A DNA stretch of 51,532 nt, taken from assembly GCA_003427395.1 (NCBI GenBank), contig BFEA01000075.1:2776407-2827938 (forward strand), given 5' to 3'. The position numbers were made by a program, and so were the translations under genes. The stretch is from Chara braunii (lineage: Eukaryota > Streptophyta > Charophyceae > Charales > Characeae). The notes beneath the pieces were generated by a model, which saw nothing but the letters and a program-made list of their open reading frames with translations, ran no database searches and had not been told where the DNA came from. This document shows, in pieces, positions 22,461 through 32,483 of the stretch; within the stretch, counting starts at the first letter, position 1; every line of letters starts with the position of its first letter.

Positions 22461-22852
22461 TCAAAGGATGCATGGTCGTTTCTCCACCGCCCTCGTCCTT
22501 TGTGTAGCCTGCCGCCACCACTGAGATACAGGTCACCATCCGAAGAGGTTCCTCTTTTGCTGGTCGCTTCCGCTGCCCAACTCAGATTGGAGCACCGTTC
22601 TCTCGGTGCTACAGTGTGTTTGAGTATGGTGATGACCCAGGGCCGAGTTCGACCCTACCCTTGGGGCTGCCCCTAAGGACATCGAGCTTATGGACGTCAT
22701 CTGCTACCATCTGGATGACGAGACGATCACCCCTGGTGATCGCTTGTGGATGACTTTATCTACTATGGACCATGCTCACAGTCGGTCCACATAGCATGGC
22801 CCGCATGTTCGCTGTTCCTCAGGTGAACCTCTAGGTTTTGTCCCTCATCGTG

Positions 22853-23322
22853 CACAAGCAGTTTTCGGGTAGCTGAAAGTTTAGGAATGACAATTTTGAA
22901 GTGAGAGTTTTTGGCAGTCTGAGAATCCTTAATGATCCTGAAGCGGTGAAAGGTCCGAAGACCCTAAAAACCACTTGTTTAAGCAGACTGCATCCTGAAG
23001 TGGTGAAGGGTGTCCTAAAGTGGTCAAGTGAGAGTTTTGGGCAGTCTGAAAATCTTGAATGGTCGTGAAGTGATGAAAGGTCCGAAGACCATGAAAACCA
23101 CCCTTCACCACTTGAGGATGCAGCCTGCCTAAACAGGTGGTTTTCAGGGTCTTCGGACCTTTCACCACTTCAGGACCATTCATGATTTCAGACATGAATG
23201 GTCCTGAAGTGGTGAAAGTTCCGAAGACCCTGAAAACCACCTGTTTAGGCAGGCTGCATCCTCAAGTGGTGAAGGGTGTCCTGAAGTGGTGATGAAAAAT
23301 ACGACTGTTGTTAACCTTCTCT
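22853..23322. mobile_element. foldback transposon, copy 2 (9-bp target duplication)
   Basis: A 470-bp element in opposite orientation to 16401-16947, flanked by CTCATCGTG at 22844-22852 and 23323-23331. Its terminal bases match those of copy 1 exactly on one side (reverse complement AGAGAAGGTTAACAAC) and nearly so on the other (CACAAGCAGTTTTCGGG against AACAAGCGGTTATCGGG). The internal GGTGGTTTTCAGGGTCTTCG modules are arranged differently and the element is shorter, so internal modules have been gained, lost or inverted. It inserted into gag between the capsid-like domain and the zinc knuckle. Confidence 0.78.
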
Positions 23323-23378
23323 CTCATCGTGGAGCTTTGACACTTGATGAGCGTGCCACCATCGAGGCCCATCGAGGT

Positions 23379-23420
23379 TGTATTCGTTGTCGTCATGATG
23401 GTCATACCTTCTGACGGTGC
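23379..23420 (+). pseudogene. gag: gypsy gag CCHC zinc knuckle
   Basis: The frame encodes C-IR-C-RHDG-H-TF(stop)R-C, i.e. the CX2CX4HX4C nucleic-acid-binding knuckle of gag, with TGA replacing one codon between the histidine and the last cysteine. It follows the expected upstream phrase LDERATIEAHRG. Confidence 0.75.
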
Positions 23421-24159
23421 CCATATCATGCTGCCCTCGATCGTTACTATGTTGACATTTCTCGCCAGCGTCGATCAGAGTTCCCCCCCGGTCTCGCCCG
23501 ACCAGTCTCATCCTACTAGCCAACGTGCAGTGTACCGTTGAGACCTCACACATAGCCGGTTTCCTGACCATCGAGTTGCGATTTGTCTATTTGGCTACTA
23601 CACCAGAGAATCCTCATGACACGACAGACGCAGTTCCCTCTGCCCCTCCTTCTATCGAGGTACGATCTGCCCCACAGCAGCCCGCCGTATTTAGTCCTTC
23701 CCCTCCGAGACTTCCGACGCATTGTGCCATTCTCACAACTCGTTGTAGTGCTTAGCTGGTGACTCATGATGACATTGTGTCATTTGTCCTGGATTTGAGC
23801 ATTTTTCAGGCTTGTAACTTTGTAACAAGCGACGCACGAGATAAGTAAACGTCCCACATCGTCTTCTAGCTCTGCTCTCTGACCCTGATCACACGATCCC
23901 CATTATTTATATTCGTCTTGGGACGTCTATGAGGCCGTATTGCGCTTTATGGGACTTCGTCTCGCGGGGGGATTTTATTCACTCTCTCGTGGTTGAGGAA
24001 ACTCGTCTAGCTACCTCCGGGTCCCTTTCTCCTATCTCCGTTACCCTCGGACTCTCAGAGATAACAAAACGCTGCGATTTTTCAATCAGACGGTCCCCGA
24101 CCTCCACTTTTCCCGCACCCTCCAGCCATTGGATACTACCCAGACGCCTCGACGCTACC

Positions 24160-24345
24160 ATTCCTCCGCATCAATGTGTTGGAAACTGAGTACGACCTTA
24201 TCCTTGGCTTTCCTTGGTCTCGCAAATTCCATGGCATAGAGGCTGAATGGGCGATCGAGAGACTTATTTTCAAAACGACGTGTGGTCAGACCTATCGCGT
24301 CCCATTTCTTGGCACAACGGGCGACACCCCTCCCGACCTCCCTCC
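24160..24345 (+). pseudogene. pol: gypsy aspartic protease, C-terminal part
   Basis: LETEYDLILGFPWSRKFHGI matches the conserved (Y/F)D.ILG..W segment near the end of retropepsin-type proteases, which process the gag-pol polyprotein. The expected DSG/DTG active-site phrase upstream was not found; the 23.55-24.15 kb sequence is heavily frameshifted. Confidence 0.6.
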
Positions 24346-24799
24346 CCAGAATCCTCGCCCCTCTAGTCCCGCCTAGACATCGCCTTCACTTCTCCATGCC
24401 AGTTTGTTCACTTCATACGTCAGGAGGACGTCACCTTCGACTCGGTGAACATCATGGATTTTATTCGCTATGATCCACTCCGTCTAGAGGTTAAGCTACT
24501 CTCTTTGGATCTCGATCCCTCGACCCTTCCTCTATCTTTGCTGCTCCTATCTCTACATCCACCCCTCAGTTTGTGGATACCCCATTCAACATCCCAGGTT
24601 CCTCCGCCGTCCACTAGCGAGTCCACATACACATCTCATGCCGACGAAAACACTGAGGTACTCACACCGTTCACGACCGACTTAGTCCCCCTAATTCATG
24701 ACCTGATTCCAGAGTACCATGACGTTTTCCCCCCGTATTTTTCATACAACAAGATTCCTACGATGCACGGTGTTGATCATTCTATCCAACGTGCCTAAC

Positions 24800-25300
24800 T
24801 ATCGTGTTCACCATTAGGTACCCTACCGACTCTCGATTCCAGAGGCGACGAAACTCAAGTGTCAGCTTGAGGATTTCCTTCAACTGGGTTTCATTAAACC
24901 CAGTAACTTCCCATAGGGTGCACCCGTTCTCTTTGCTTGCAAAGCGGATGGAACCCTCCGCCTCTGCAGTGATTATAGCGGTCTTAATCGTTATAGGGTT
25001 AAAAACAACTATCCCATACCTCAGGCGGATGAGCTGTTTGGTCGTTTGACAGACAACCATTTCTTCACGAAGATCAATCTTCATAGCGATTACAACCAAA
25101 TCCACGTTGCCACAGAGGACCGGCCGAAGACTGCCTTCCGATCGTGCTTCGGCCACCTGCCATTTTTCAGACGACGATGAACGATATGTTCAGAGACATC
25201 CTTGAAGAATAAGTTCTTATCATAAACATGGATGACATCTTGGTCTATATTCGTATCTTAGAAAACTATACACCTCCGCGACGTCCTACAACGCTAACGT
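24800..25300 (+). pseudogene. pol: gypsy reverse transcriptase
   Basis: The plus-strand frame reads KLKCQLEDFLQLGFIKPS, GAPVLFACKADGTLRLCSDY, LNRYRVKNNYPIPQADELFG and FFTKINLHSDYNQIHVATED. These are consecutive blocks of the Ty3/gypsy RT: fingers, R.C.DY..LN, YP.P..DELF, and palm block A with the catalytic D replaced by N in KINL. After a frame change, NMDDILVYI at 25225-25251 is the (Y/F)(M/V/L)DD catalytic box with N in the first position. The N replacing the palm aspartate and several stops make it inactive. Confidence 0.85.
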
Positions 25301-25304
25301 AAAC

Positions 25305-25755
25305 ATGACTTTTATGTCAAGCTCAGTAAGTGCCGCTTTGCCCAGCGTAAAATGAACTTTCTAGAACACCATGTGTCTGACAAATGTCTCCACATGGACG
25401 TTGCGAAGATCACTGCTATCGCTGAGTGACCCGTCCCCACATTCGTCAAGCAACTTCACAATTTTAAAAACCTTATTAGTTACTATAGTAATTTCATCTG
25501 GGGATACGCTAGGTATTCCTTCGTCCTTACCTCCACTCTCCTTAGGAAGAACTCGCCATGGTTTTGGACATCCCTCTTCGAGGATGCTTGTCGTGTTCTC
25601 AAGAACGCAGTGACTTGCTGGCCGGTTTTTCGCCTCTCCGATTTTTATCGTCCCTTCATAGTCACCACCAATGCGTCATGTTTTGCATTAGGAGTTGTAC
25701 TTTCTTAGATGTTTCCCACTCCTCCCGATTTCACTTATCCCTATACTGTTGTATG
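25305..25755 (+). pseudogene. pol: gypsy RT/RNase H connection, truncated
   Basis: Fragments read FYVKLSKCRFAQRKMNFLEH, HVSDKCLHMDVAKITAIAE, FKNLISYYSNFIWGYARYSF, SPWFWTSLFEDACRVLKNAV and DFYRPFIVTTNASCFALGVV. They match LSKC.F....v.FLGH.VS, the L..L..YY..FI block, and the start of RNase H (..PF...TDAS..A.GAVL), with TNAS in place of TDAS. The match stops at about 25755, where the inserted block begins. Confidence 0.8.
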
Positions 25756-25769
25756 ACGTCGTGTTAGAG

Positions 25770-26085
25770 AGGACTTGTTTAGGGAAGAAAGCAAATCGAT
25801 GGATGGGACCGTACCGAATAGTGGAGACACTCGAGTGAGAAACTTATGTAATAGTTGGAGCTAGACTAAAACTCTTCAGACAGAGAGAGGTGAGGATCCC
25901 TAGGCCTCAGGTTATCGATCCCAAGGACAAGGGGAAAAGGAGGATGGAGGAAGAACTACCTGTGCGGTTCGAAGAGGGCGAGAGTTCAAGGAAAAGAAAG
26001 AGATCAACGGTTAAAAATGTCAAAGGGTTGACACTAAAGAAAAAAAAAAGATGGTTGTTCGTGCTCACTACGAAAGGATGAAAAG
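25770..26085 (+). pseudogene. integrase C-terminal (GPY/F) fragment of a second retroelement
   Basis: In one frame KANRWMGPYRIVETLE, a stop, then ETYVIVGARLKLFRQREVRI matches the GPY/F module at the end of gypsy integrases (W.GP..I...l....Y.l). It is followed by a lysine/arginine-rich tail with RKRKRS and KKKKR, resembling a nuclear localisation signal. Because the chromovirus has its own integrase tail at 29.2 kb and this piece precedes the integrase core, it must come from another element or a rearrangement. Confidence 0.5.
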
Positions 26086-27776
26086 TCCGAGTGAGACGAG
26101 ATATCAGACCAAATCATTTTTCTCACTGATAAAAACAATACAAAAAACGCTTATACATATTGACTGGATAAACCAAATATAAAGCTAGAGTCAGGCGTCC
26201 TTTGAGTCCATGGATAAATAGTCATGAGCCTAAAAGAAATCCAAGACAGAGAACCAAACATATTACTCAACATATTAATCTCATATCGATAAAAGTTCTA
26301 TAGCAAGACATGTGTGATCTCGATGGGGACATTGAGCGGAGGTCCCGATTACTTTTGGTCGGCCAAATCAAATCGACCTCCCGAAATGAAGGGTTTAGGG
26401 GCCTACAACTAAAAAAACTAACCATTTTTTATATTATTTTTGTCTGGTGAGGAAGGAAAAAACAGGGTGCTCAGACTGACCCCCGTTTTCTATTCTTGCG
26501 ACCATATATACTAGACCTACTATTATGGCAAATGACATATCAATTTATTTTATTTTGGAAACGACCTTTATGAGGTCATTTTAACGTTACTTTTATTACC
26601 ACACTGTTTGATCTTTGACCGCACGTGTAGGATTCGGCGCAAACGATTTTGCAGTATAAAGTTTATGGCGGTGTTTTATTTATTTTCGAGGCTATATCAA
26701 ACGATGAAAAAGAACGTAAAGTTCCCAAAATTTTTTATTTTTCTGTTTTTGTGTCAAAAATATGATTCTGTCACGTTTTGTGTAGAACTACTCTGATTCT
26801 TGTTGTTCTATTGCCCCCTTTGTAACCTCCGTTTTTGAGTGAGACTTGCCTCTGGATTATGTTATGCATGAGCTAATCACGTGATGTATGTAATAAGGAC
26901 GTTATGGGGCAACTGGATGGTTCGATACACGGGGGAACGTGGACTATGATTTGGGGCGTGAGAGGAGACCCGCACACGGTCAGACCGGGGAACATGTTAC
27001 TGACTGAGACGAGACGACAAATGGTTACTCTGATTGCGACACCGAAATGTCGATGGCGCACTTCGACTATGACGGAGAATTATCGGCAGTGGACGACTTG
27101 GTCAACCTGGCTGCCACTATCCATGGAGAAAATTCACCGTACACGACAATGACCACTGACAACAATGACCGCCAACCAGCGACATCCAGGCGCAAGCCCC
27201 AAGAACCAGCCCTCGAAGCCTATTTTTTTCCCAAAGCTACAAATCCACACATGCCTTCTTCCCTTAGCCAGAGGTTACTCGACTACTAAGCCTGATGCGG
27301 CCATGAGCATGACAGGGCTTGGAACACACACCTATCTTCAGATCTACAAGAAATGGTTGTTGGGGCAAAATACATACCAATATTGCCAATTTCCCCTAGT
27401 CTAGGCTGACCGACGAAGGGGGGGCCTAATCTAGAAATGTGACCGGGTATGAGTGTTATTCACAACTTTAGATCGGGGTGAACTTGCGATACAGACACCA
27501 GGGTAAGTGTTATGACCCGTATATATTTAAACAAATGTTCGAGCTACGTACCGTGAAAACTGGGAGAAACCGGGTCAGACAGATGATTGAAGACATATTA
27601 GCGGATGCAGGGACCCCTACAGACCAGAATACTGCCTATAACCGCATTCGAACTCCAGATTGAGAGTTTGTGCGGTTATCAGCAACGTGCGAAAGTACAA
27701 CCGGACGCGAAGGCCTGCACCGACGAGATGAGAGGCGAGAGACTGAGAGGAGGGGGTCATTCGGACAATAGACAAA
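26086..27776. other. unassigned part of the block inside the gypsy element
   Basis: No domain recognised. It may contain the 3' flank or terminal repeat of the element that contributed the GPY/F fragment, but no repeat pair was seen. Open frames (26904-27289, 27478-27901) are short and lack family features. Confidence 0.35.
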
Positions 27777-28299
27777 CAACAGAAAAATTCCCACAAGAAA
27801 TGAAAGTTGATAAAACATTCCATAAAAAAAAAATCCTTCATATTTATAAATTATCATTCCAATATTCGTCCAATTTAAAAATTTTCAGTTTTATTCGATA
27901 AGTTCCCGTCTAACTATGAGCTTTTCCTTCCAACTACATCTATTTGTTCAAGATGGAATGAAAGTCTCGACGAGTTTATGAAATGTCTTAATTAAACTTT
28001 AGTTCCACCACAACAAATATCTTCTAATTTAGATTGGATTAACCTATTTTGTGACTGAAAATCCTTACTTAGAAGGACAGTCCAATTAAAATATTTCATG
28101 AACTCATCCAGACTTTCATTCCATCTCTAGCATGAAGTTCAAATAAGAAGGGATACCCCATTCTTGGAAGGAAAGTTTTCAAGTAAGACGAAAAATTTTA
28201 AAATTGGAATGACATTTTTTAAGATGGAATGAAAATTTGAAATTTAGAATATAATCTTATTATAGAATGATTATTTAATTCTAGGAAATTTTTCTGTTG
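27777..28299. mobile_element. AT-rich MITE, complete copy
   Basis: A 523-bp element starting CAACAGAAAAATTCCC and ending GGAAATTTTTCTGTTG, an inverted repeat of about 13 bp plus near-match. It is highly similar to 9625-10151 (opposite orientation) and 3232-3569 (truncated). A clear target duplication is not visible here; only ATAG is shared between the flanks. Confidence 0.7.
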
Positions 28300-28534
28300 A
28301 ATAGGGGGAATGAAGGTGAGCAAGGAGACCACGACGATCCAGATGAGCACTGGCCACTGAAAGACGACGAGTTCTACTGTTTCCTATACATTTATATTCG
28401 TGAATCCCTTAATCTGAGATGGTAGCTAACAGAGACAACCTTCTAGCTTGAAAGGTGAGTATGTTTGTGACATACAAAGATGTACTTATTCTCTCTATTA
28501 AGGAACAGACGGCCTCAGAAGTGGGCATAACGGG

Positions 28535-28980
28535 CGACAGACATTGTCACGGGACTCTTTGGCTTCAACCGTGAATAAGTGTTTCCCTCCCCGGTTCATC
28601 TCATACCGTGCCGCTATCGTATTAGCACTTGTGAGGTCGCCGACATCGTCTTCGAACGAGTCGTGAAAGATAATGGATTACCTCAGAGCATCATCTTGGA
28701 CTGTGACCCGCGCTCTACAAGCACATTCTGGTGACGCCAATATGAGGTGTACGGATCCCAGCTCCGCTTCTCGTCGTCTTACCACCCTCAGATTGATTGT
28801 CAGACTGAGATCACCAATAAAACTCTAGGTAATATCATCCGAAAGTATATTAGGGATGACCAACAATGAAACAATGAGACTTAGACTTAGCCCATGCGAA
28901 GATTGCATACAACCACGCTATTTCGCCAGCCACGAGATGTTACCATTTTATTGCAACCTCGAATATCACCCTCTCGTACT
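28535..28980 (+). pseudogene. pol: gypsy integrase catalytic core
   Basis: The frame reads DIVTGLFGFNRE, HLIPC, ADIVFERVVKDNGLPQSIIL, DCDPRSTSTFW, then a stop, then SSSYHPQIDCQTEITNKTLG. These match the integrase core (DFI..LP, HFIP, A..F...V..HGLP..I.SDRD..F...FW, S..YHPQTDGQTE..N). The second catalytic aspartate (LDCD) and the glutamate (QTE) remain; the first aspartate region is lost. Next come LAHAKIAYNHAISPATRC and a frameshifted PFYCNLEYHPLVLVDF. Confidence 0.85.
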
Positions 28981-29039
28981 CGTGGATTTTCTACGACCGT
29001 TGTGGTTAAGCCCAAACACTCGTTATCCTGCGGTTGATG

Positions 29040-29790
29040 ACTGAATCGCCTACATGGCTGCGATTATGAGACATGCATACGAGAATCTAGTCGACTCCAT
29101 GGCCACATGAGCGAACCGATCACGAATGAATCATTCATTCAAAGTGCTTGTCGACGCACTCCACTTGTAGCTCAAAGAAGATACACTTTGCAAGTTCAGG
29201 CATTGCTTCTTCGGTCCATGTTGTATCCTTCAGGCTGTTGGTTGTGATACTGCCGCTGGTCCGGTCAACTTCCATGCGAAGCTAACTGATTACATTCGAC
29301 AGGCTCGCGTATACTTTGTATACCATGTCTCCCTGTTGCATCCTGATCACATATCGTCCGAGCGCTTCATTGAACGCCCTTGTGAGCGCCTTCCTCCCAT
29401 CATAGTGAACGACCGCGAGGAGTTTGTCGTTTTCGATATCGTATCTCACCGAGTTACTGTCGATACTTCTCCACACATTGAGTGCCTTCTACATTGGAAA
29501 GACTATCCTGATGAGGAGGCTACTTGGGAGCCCCTTGAGCACTTGGAGCACGCTCGGATGTTGATGCGTGCATACGATTGTGCTCATCGTGATGAGACGT
29601 TTGCTGCTACTCAGCCGACTGACCCTCTTCCTCCTCCTCCGGCTGAGGAGATTGCTGAGGACGAACCCACTCCCTCTAAGGTCGTTCTTCAACAGCGGAT
29701 AGACGTTTCTGCGCGTCCACACTGCATTCGACGTCATCAGCGTCTCGACGATTATCACTCCCGTCACTTACCTATCTCCTACCACTAAAT
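29040..29790 (+). pseudogene. pol: gypsy integrase C-terminal region with chromodomain
   Basis: The first part keeps KFRHCFFGPCCILQAVGCDT and YFVYHVSLLHPD, the integrase tail ending in the (V/F)HVS.L.P phrase. An open frame of 150 codons (29336-29788) then carries EFVVFDIVSHRV, ECLLHWKDYPDEEATWEPLE and HLEHARMLMRAY. This is the chromodomain pattern (V..I..HR, Y.V.WK.Y...E.TWEP..NL) that defines chromoviruses and is thought to direct integration to particular chromatin. It is the best preserved piece of the element. Confidence 0.85.
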
Positions 29791-31235
29791 AACACTATTA
29801 TGTATCCATCATCAACTCTTCAGGATGTCAGCGTTTTGCGGCTCTGCTGCAATACGGACTCCACTTCTACTTCGTTGACGCCATCAACCACCTCGACACT
29901 TCTACCACGTCGACGCCATCAGTCACCTTCTCGACCTCAGCTACTTTATCAACCTCAGCTACTTTGGACGCGATTACTTCACACCATCACCCTACCTTGT
30001 GCATTCTTTTGTACATATCGCATAATGGTTCTCACTTAGCTGGTTCTCCATGAGTTGGACTCTCCATTGGTATCGCACAGGCATTGAGACTGTAGCTTTA
30101 TCTTGGCTTCCCTGCTCCTAGATCTGGCTTCCTCCCTAGTCAGTAAGTTATGTGCATGTTTCCCTCACCCACTACCTTCGTATCAGTCATTGCGTGCCTT
30201 AAGTTAGGCATATCTCCACCCTATTCCAGACTTTCGTTTCATGGTCAACCCTGGATGGTGTCACCTTTTAATCGATCATTACCCGCCTTGATGGTCTGTC
30301 TGTTAAGGTCATTGGTTTTGTTTCGCTACTATTCCCTCGCCCTCAGTCTGATGACCCATCCCATCTTCGTGTGTGATTGCCTTTAGGAGTTTCTATTCTT
30401 AGGCTGTATTCACCCCCTCTAAGACCACCCCACTCTTAGTGGTTCAACAACACAACATTATCTTGTGACATATTGTTATATTTTCCTTTCAGCATAGAAG
30501 CAATTGCCTCTAGGACTTTAGAGTTGTACCCTGCTACATTTCATTTTCTGCAGTTAGCTAGGATGTGTATATCAGATATTTGCTTTTGCTATGATATTAT
30601 TAAGCTTAGGCTTCAGCTTTATTGTTGCAGAGTTCTGATGTTTTTGCGAAATCGTATTTATGACTCTCGTGATCCAGTACAAGCATGAGGATCGTGCAAT
30701 GTGCCTCTAGTTGCCCTGACCAAGAGCCAGGGCTATCTGGCAGCCTGTGGGACCAGGCCGTGGCTCGACCCTCAGGCCGTGTGCTCATTCAGTTCAGTTT
30801 AATCCTTCCTTGTACCACTGTCGGTACCAGGCCAAACTAGTCTGGTCAAGACTGTCTGCTGAGGGTATACCCCAACTGCAGTCTGTTTCAGGTTCATTCT
30901 TTACTTGCAATGTTTGGAGTATGTGCGTGTTGAGTCTGAGTTGGAGCTTCGCTGTCCCATCCAGCTCCATCTCCATCTCTCCTATCCTCATCCTTTCGTT
31001 TTGATATTGACAAACTTCCATCTTGGTGCGTTCATCACAAACAGTAATAATATAAGACAAACAGTAATAATAATCAGTTTTCTAATAAAAGTTAAACTAT
31101 TATTTATCTAACTTCCCACAAAATTTCATGAGCTACCCACACAGTGGTATGCCGTTGAAGGTTCGCAAAACGATCAAGTTTGGAGGGGCAAAATCTGGAT
31201 CTCTCTACAATTTTCCGAGGCAATGCGATTCAGTA
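29791..31235. other. 3' flank of the gypsy element; no gene
   Basis: CT-rich sequence continues to about 30.45 kb and probably includes element 3' sequence. A short hairpin (CCCTGACCAAGAGCCAGGG) is at about 30714-30732. No polypurine tract or terminal repeat could be assigned. Confidence 0.35.
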
Positions 31236-31367
31236 GTCGTGATCACTGCGGGGAAAGAGTGTGAAGGAATCAAGGGGTACGCATATTGTAATAGACCCTA
31301 AGTCGTGATCACTGCGGGGAAAGAGTGTGAAGGAATCAAGGGGTACGCATATTGTAATAGACCCTAA
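31236..31367. repeat. perfect 66-bp tandem duplication
   Basis: The unit beginning GTCGTGATCACTGCGGGGAA and ending AATAGACCCTAA occurs at 31236-31301 and again at 31302-31367 with no visible difference. Either a recent duplication or an assembly artefact. Confidence 0.92.
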
Positions 31368-31529
31368 GGTGGCTGGATATAGGACGAAGAAAAATAAACG
31401 TAAAACAAATAATAATTAAAAAATAAAAATAAAGAATCAAAGTTAAATGATGAACTTAAATCAAACAAACCAAACCGGGTAAATCGACCAAACGAAAAGT
31501 CGGTTGCATCCAGCCGTCATAGTTGATTC

Positions 31530-31889
31530 CTATGTAGAACACCGAACATGTTCGGAGCTTTTCCGAACATCCGAACATGTTCGGGTGTTTGGCCGAACGC
31601 CACCTGAACGTGTTCGACCGAACATATTAAAAAAATAAAAAAAAATAAAAAATTTGGTTTTTGATTTTTAACTTGAGTTTGGTTTCGAATTTGACCATAC
31701 CTGCAAGGCAAACGTTGTTTGTGTTATTATTTTACATAGCATATATTTTTTCCAGAGTTTTTGGAGTATTTTTTATTATTATTATTTTTTATTATTTTTA
31801 TGTTAGCGTTCGGAGAGTTTCGGCGCTCGTTCGCGTTCGGTCCCGAACGTTCGGGTTCGGTCACCGAACCCGAACACGATGCTACACAG
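31530..31889. mobile_element. hAT-like MITE, copy C (CGAAC/GTTCG arrays)
   Basis: A 360-bp element with a perfect 8-bp target duplication GTTGATTC (31522-31529 and 31890-31897) and ends CTATGTAGAAC and GATGCTACACAG (7 of the outer 8 terminal positions pair). Both subterminal regions are packed with GAACATGTTCGG, CCGAACAT and CGAACGTTCGGG palindromes. The core (about 31655-31770: GGTTTTTGATTTTTAAC, CAAACGTTGTTTGTGTT, TTTTCCAGAGTTTTTGGA) aligns with copies A, D and E. No coding capacity. Confidence 0.85.
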
Positions 31890-32001
31890 GTTGATTCTTC
31901 CCTTTTGCCAACACGCTAAGAGAAACCGCGAGTGGTGTTTACCCCACTTTCGGAACGTAATATTAAAATTGCCCTCTAACGAAGGAAGTGGGAAGAAAAA
32001 C

Positions 32002-32475
32002 CTAGGTTACCGGGCCGGACGTCCGGGACCCCCCTGACCGTCCGGGATGTCCGACCGGACGTCTGGTCGGACGTCGGACCCGACAGGGCGCAAAAAAAAA
32101 AAAAAAAAAAAAAAAAACGTTTTTTTGAAAAAAATCATGTGGCTTCCACCTTGCATTAGGTGTATGCCACCAAATTTTTGGATCATTTGGGTCAGTAGAA
32201 TAAATAATAAAAATCTTTAAAGATTCATTCCCCATCTATACCCCTCCTATCCCCACCAAAACCCCTTCTACCCCNCCCCNCCCCCCCCCAAANACCNCCC
32301 NNNCNNCNAATTCTCAGACAAAATTTGAAATTTTTTGTGGGGGGTCTCTAGGCCATGCGCAACACTATCATAATTTTTTTTTTTTTTTTTTTTTTTTTTG
32401 GTGCCAAAAATCCGGACGACGGGTGGGGGAGACGTCCGGTGGAGACGTCCGGTCTCCGGACCATTGGTAACCTAG
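32002..32475. mobile_element. hAT-like MITE, copy B (CCGGAC/GTCCGG arrays)
   Basis: A 474-bp element with a perfect 10-bp terminal inverted repeat (CTAGGTTACC ... GGTAACCTAG) and a perfect 8-bp target duplication AGAAAAAC (31994-32001, 32476-32483). Subterminal arrays are ACGTCCGG/CCGGACGT motifs (32012-32080 and 32410-32460), bordered inside by long A and T runs (32092-32117, 32372-32399). Read on the minus strand it has the architecture of copy A: array, A run, TTGCGCATG, G-rich patch, T-rich region, TTTGCGC, array. Ambiguous bases lie in the C-rich patch at 32275-32308. Confidence 0.88.
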
Positions 32476-32483
32476 AGAAAAAC

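Larger units (their letters stand above)
20800..29790 (+). mobile_element. degenerate Ty3/gypsy chromovirus, interrupted
   Basis: Domains occur in the order expected for Ty3/gypsy retrotransposons: gag, CCHC knuckle, aspartic protease, reverse transcriptase, RT/RNase H connection, integrase core, integrase C-terminal region with chromodomain. Every domain has stops and frame changes, so the element is inactive. A foldback element splits gag (22853-23322). A block at about 25760-28500 separates the RT/RNase H region from integrase and has replaced most of RNase H and the integrase zinc-binding part. No pair of long terminal repeats was recognised. Ns occur at 21370-21390. Confidence 0.85.

Noticed and set aside
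27766-28308. Target duplication for the 27.8-kb AT-rich MITE
   Set aside because: Flanks share only ATAG; not enough to call, unlike the 9.6-kb copy.
20800-29790. Intact gypsy element with a pair of long terminal repeats
   Set aside because: No repeat pair, primer-binding site or polypurine tract could be identified, and every domain has stops.
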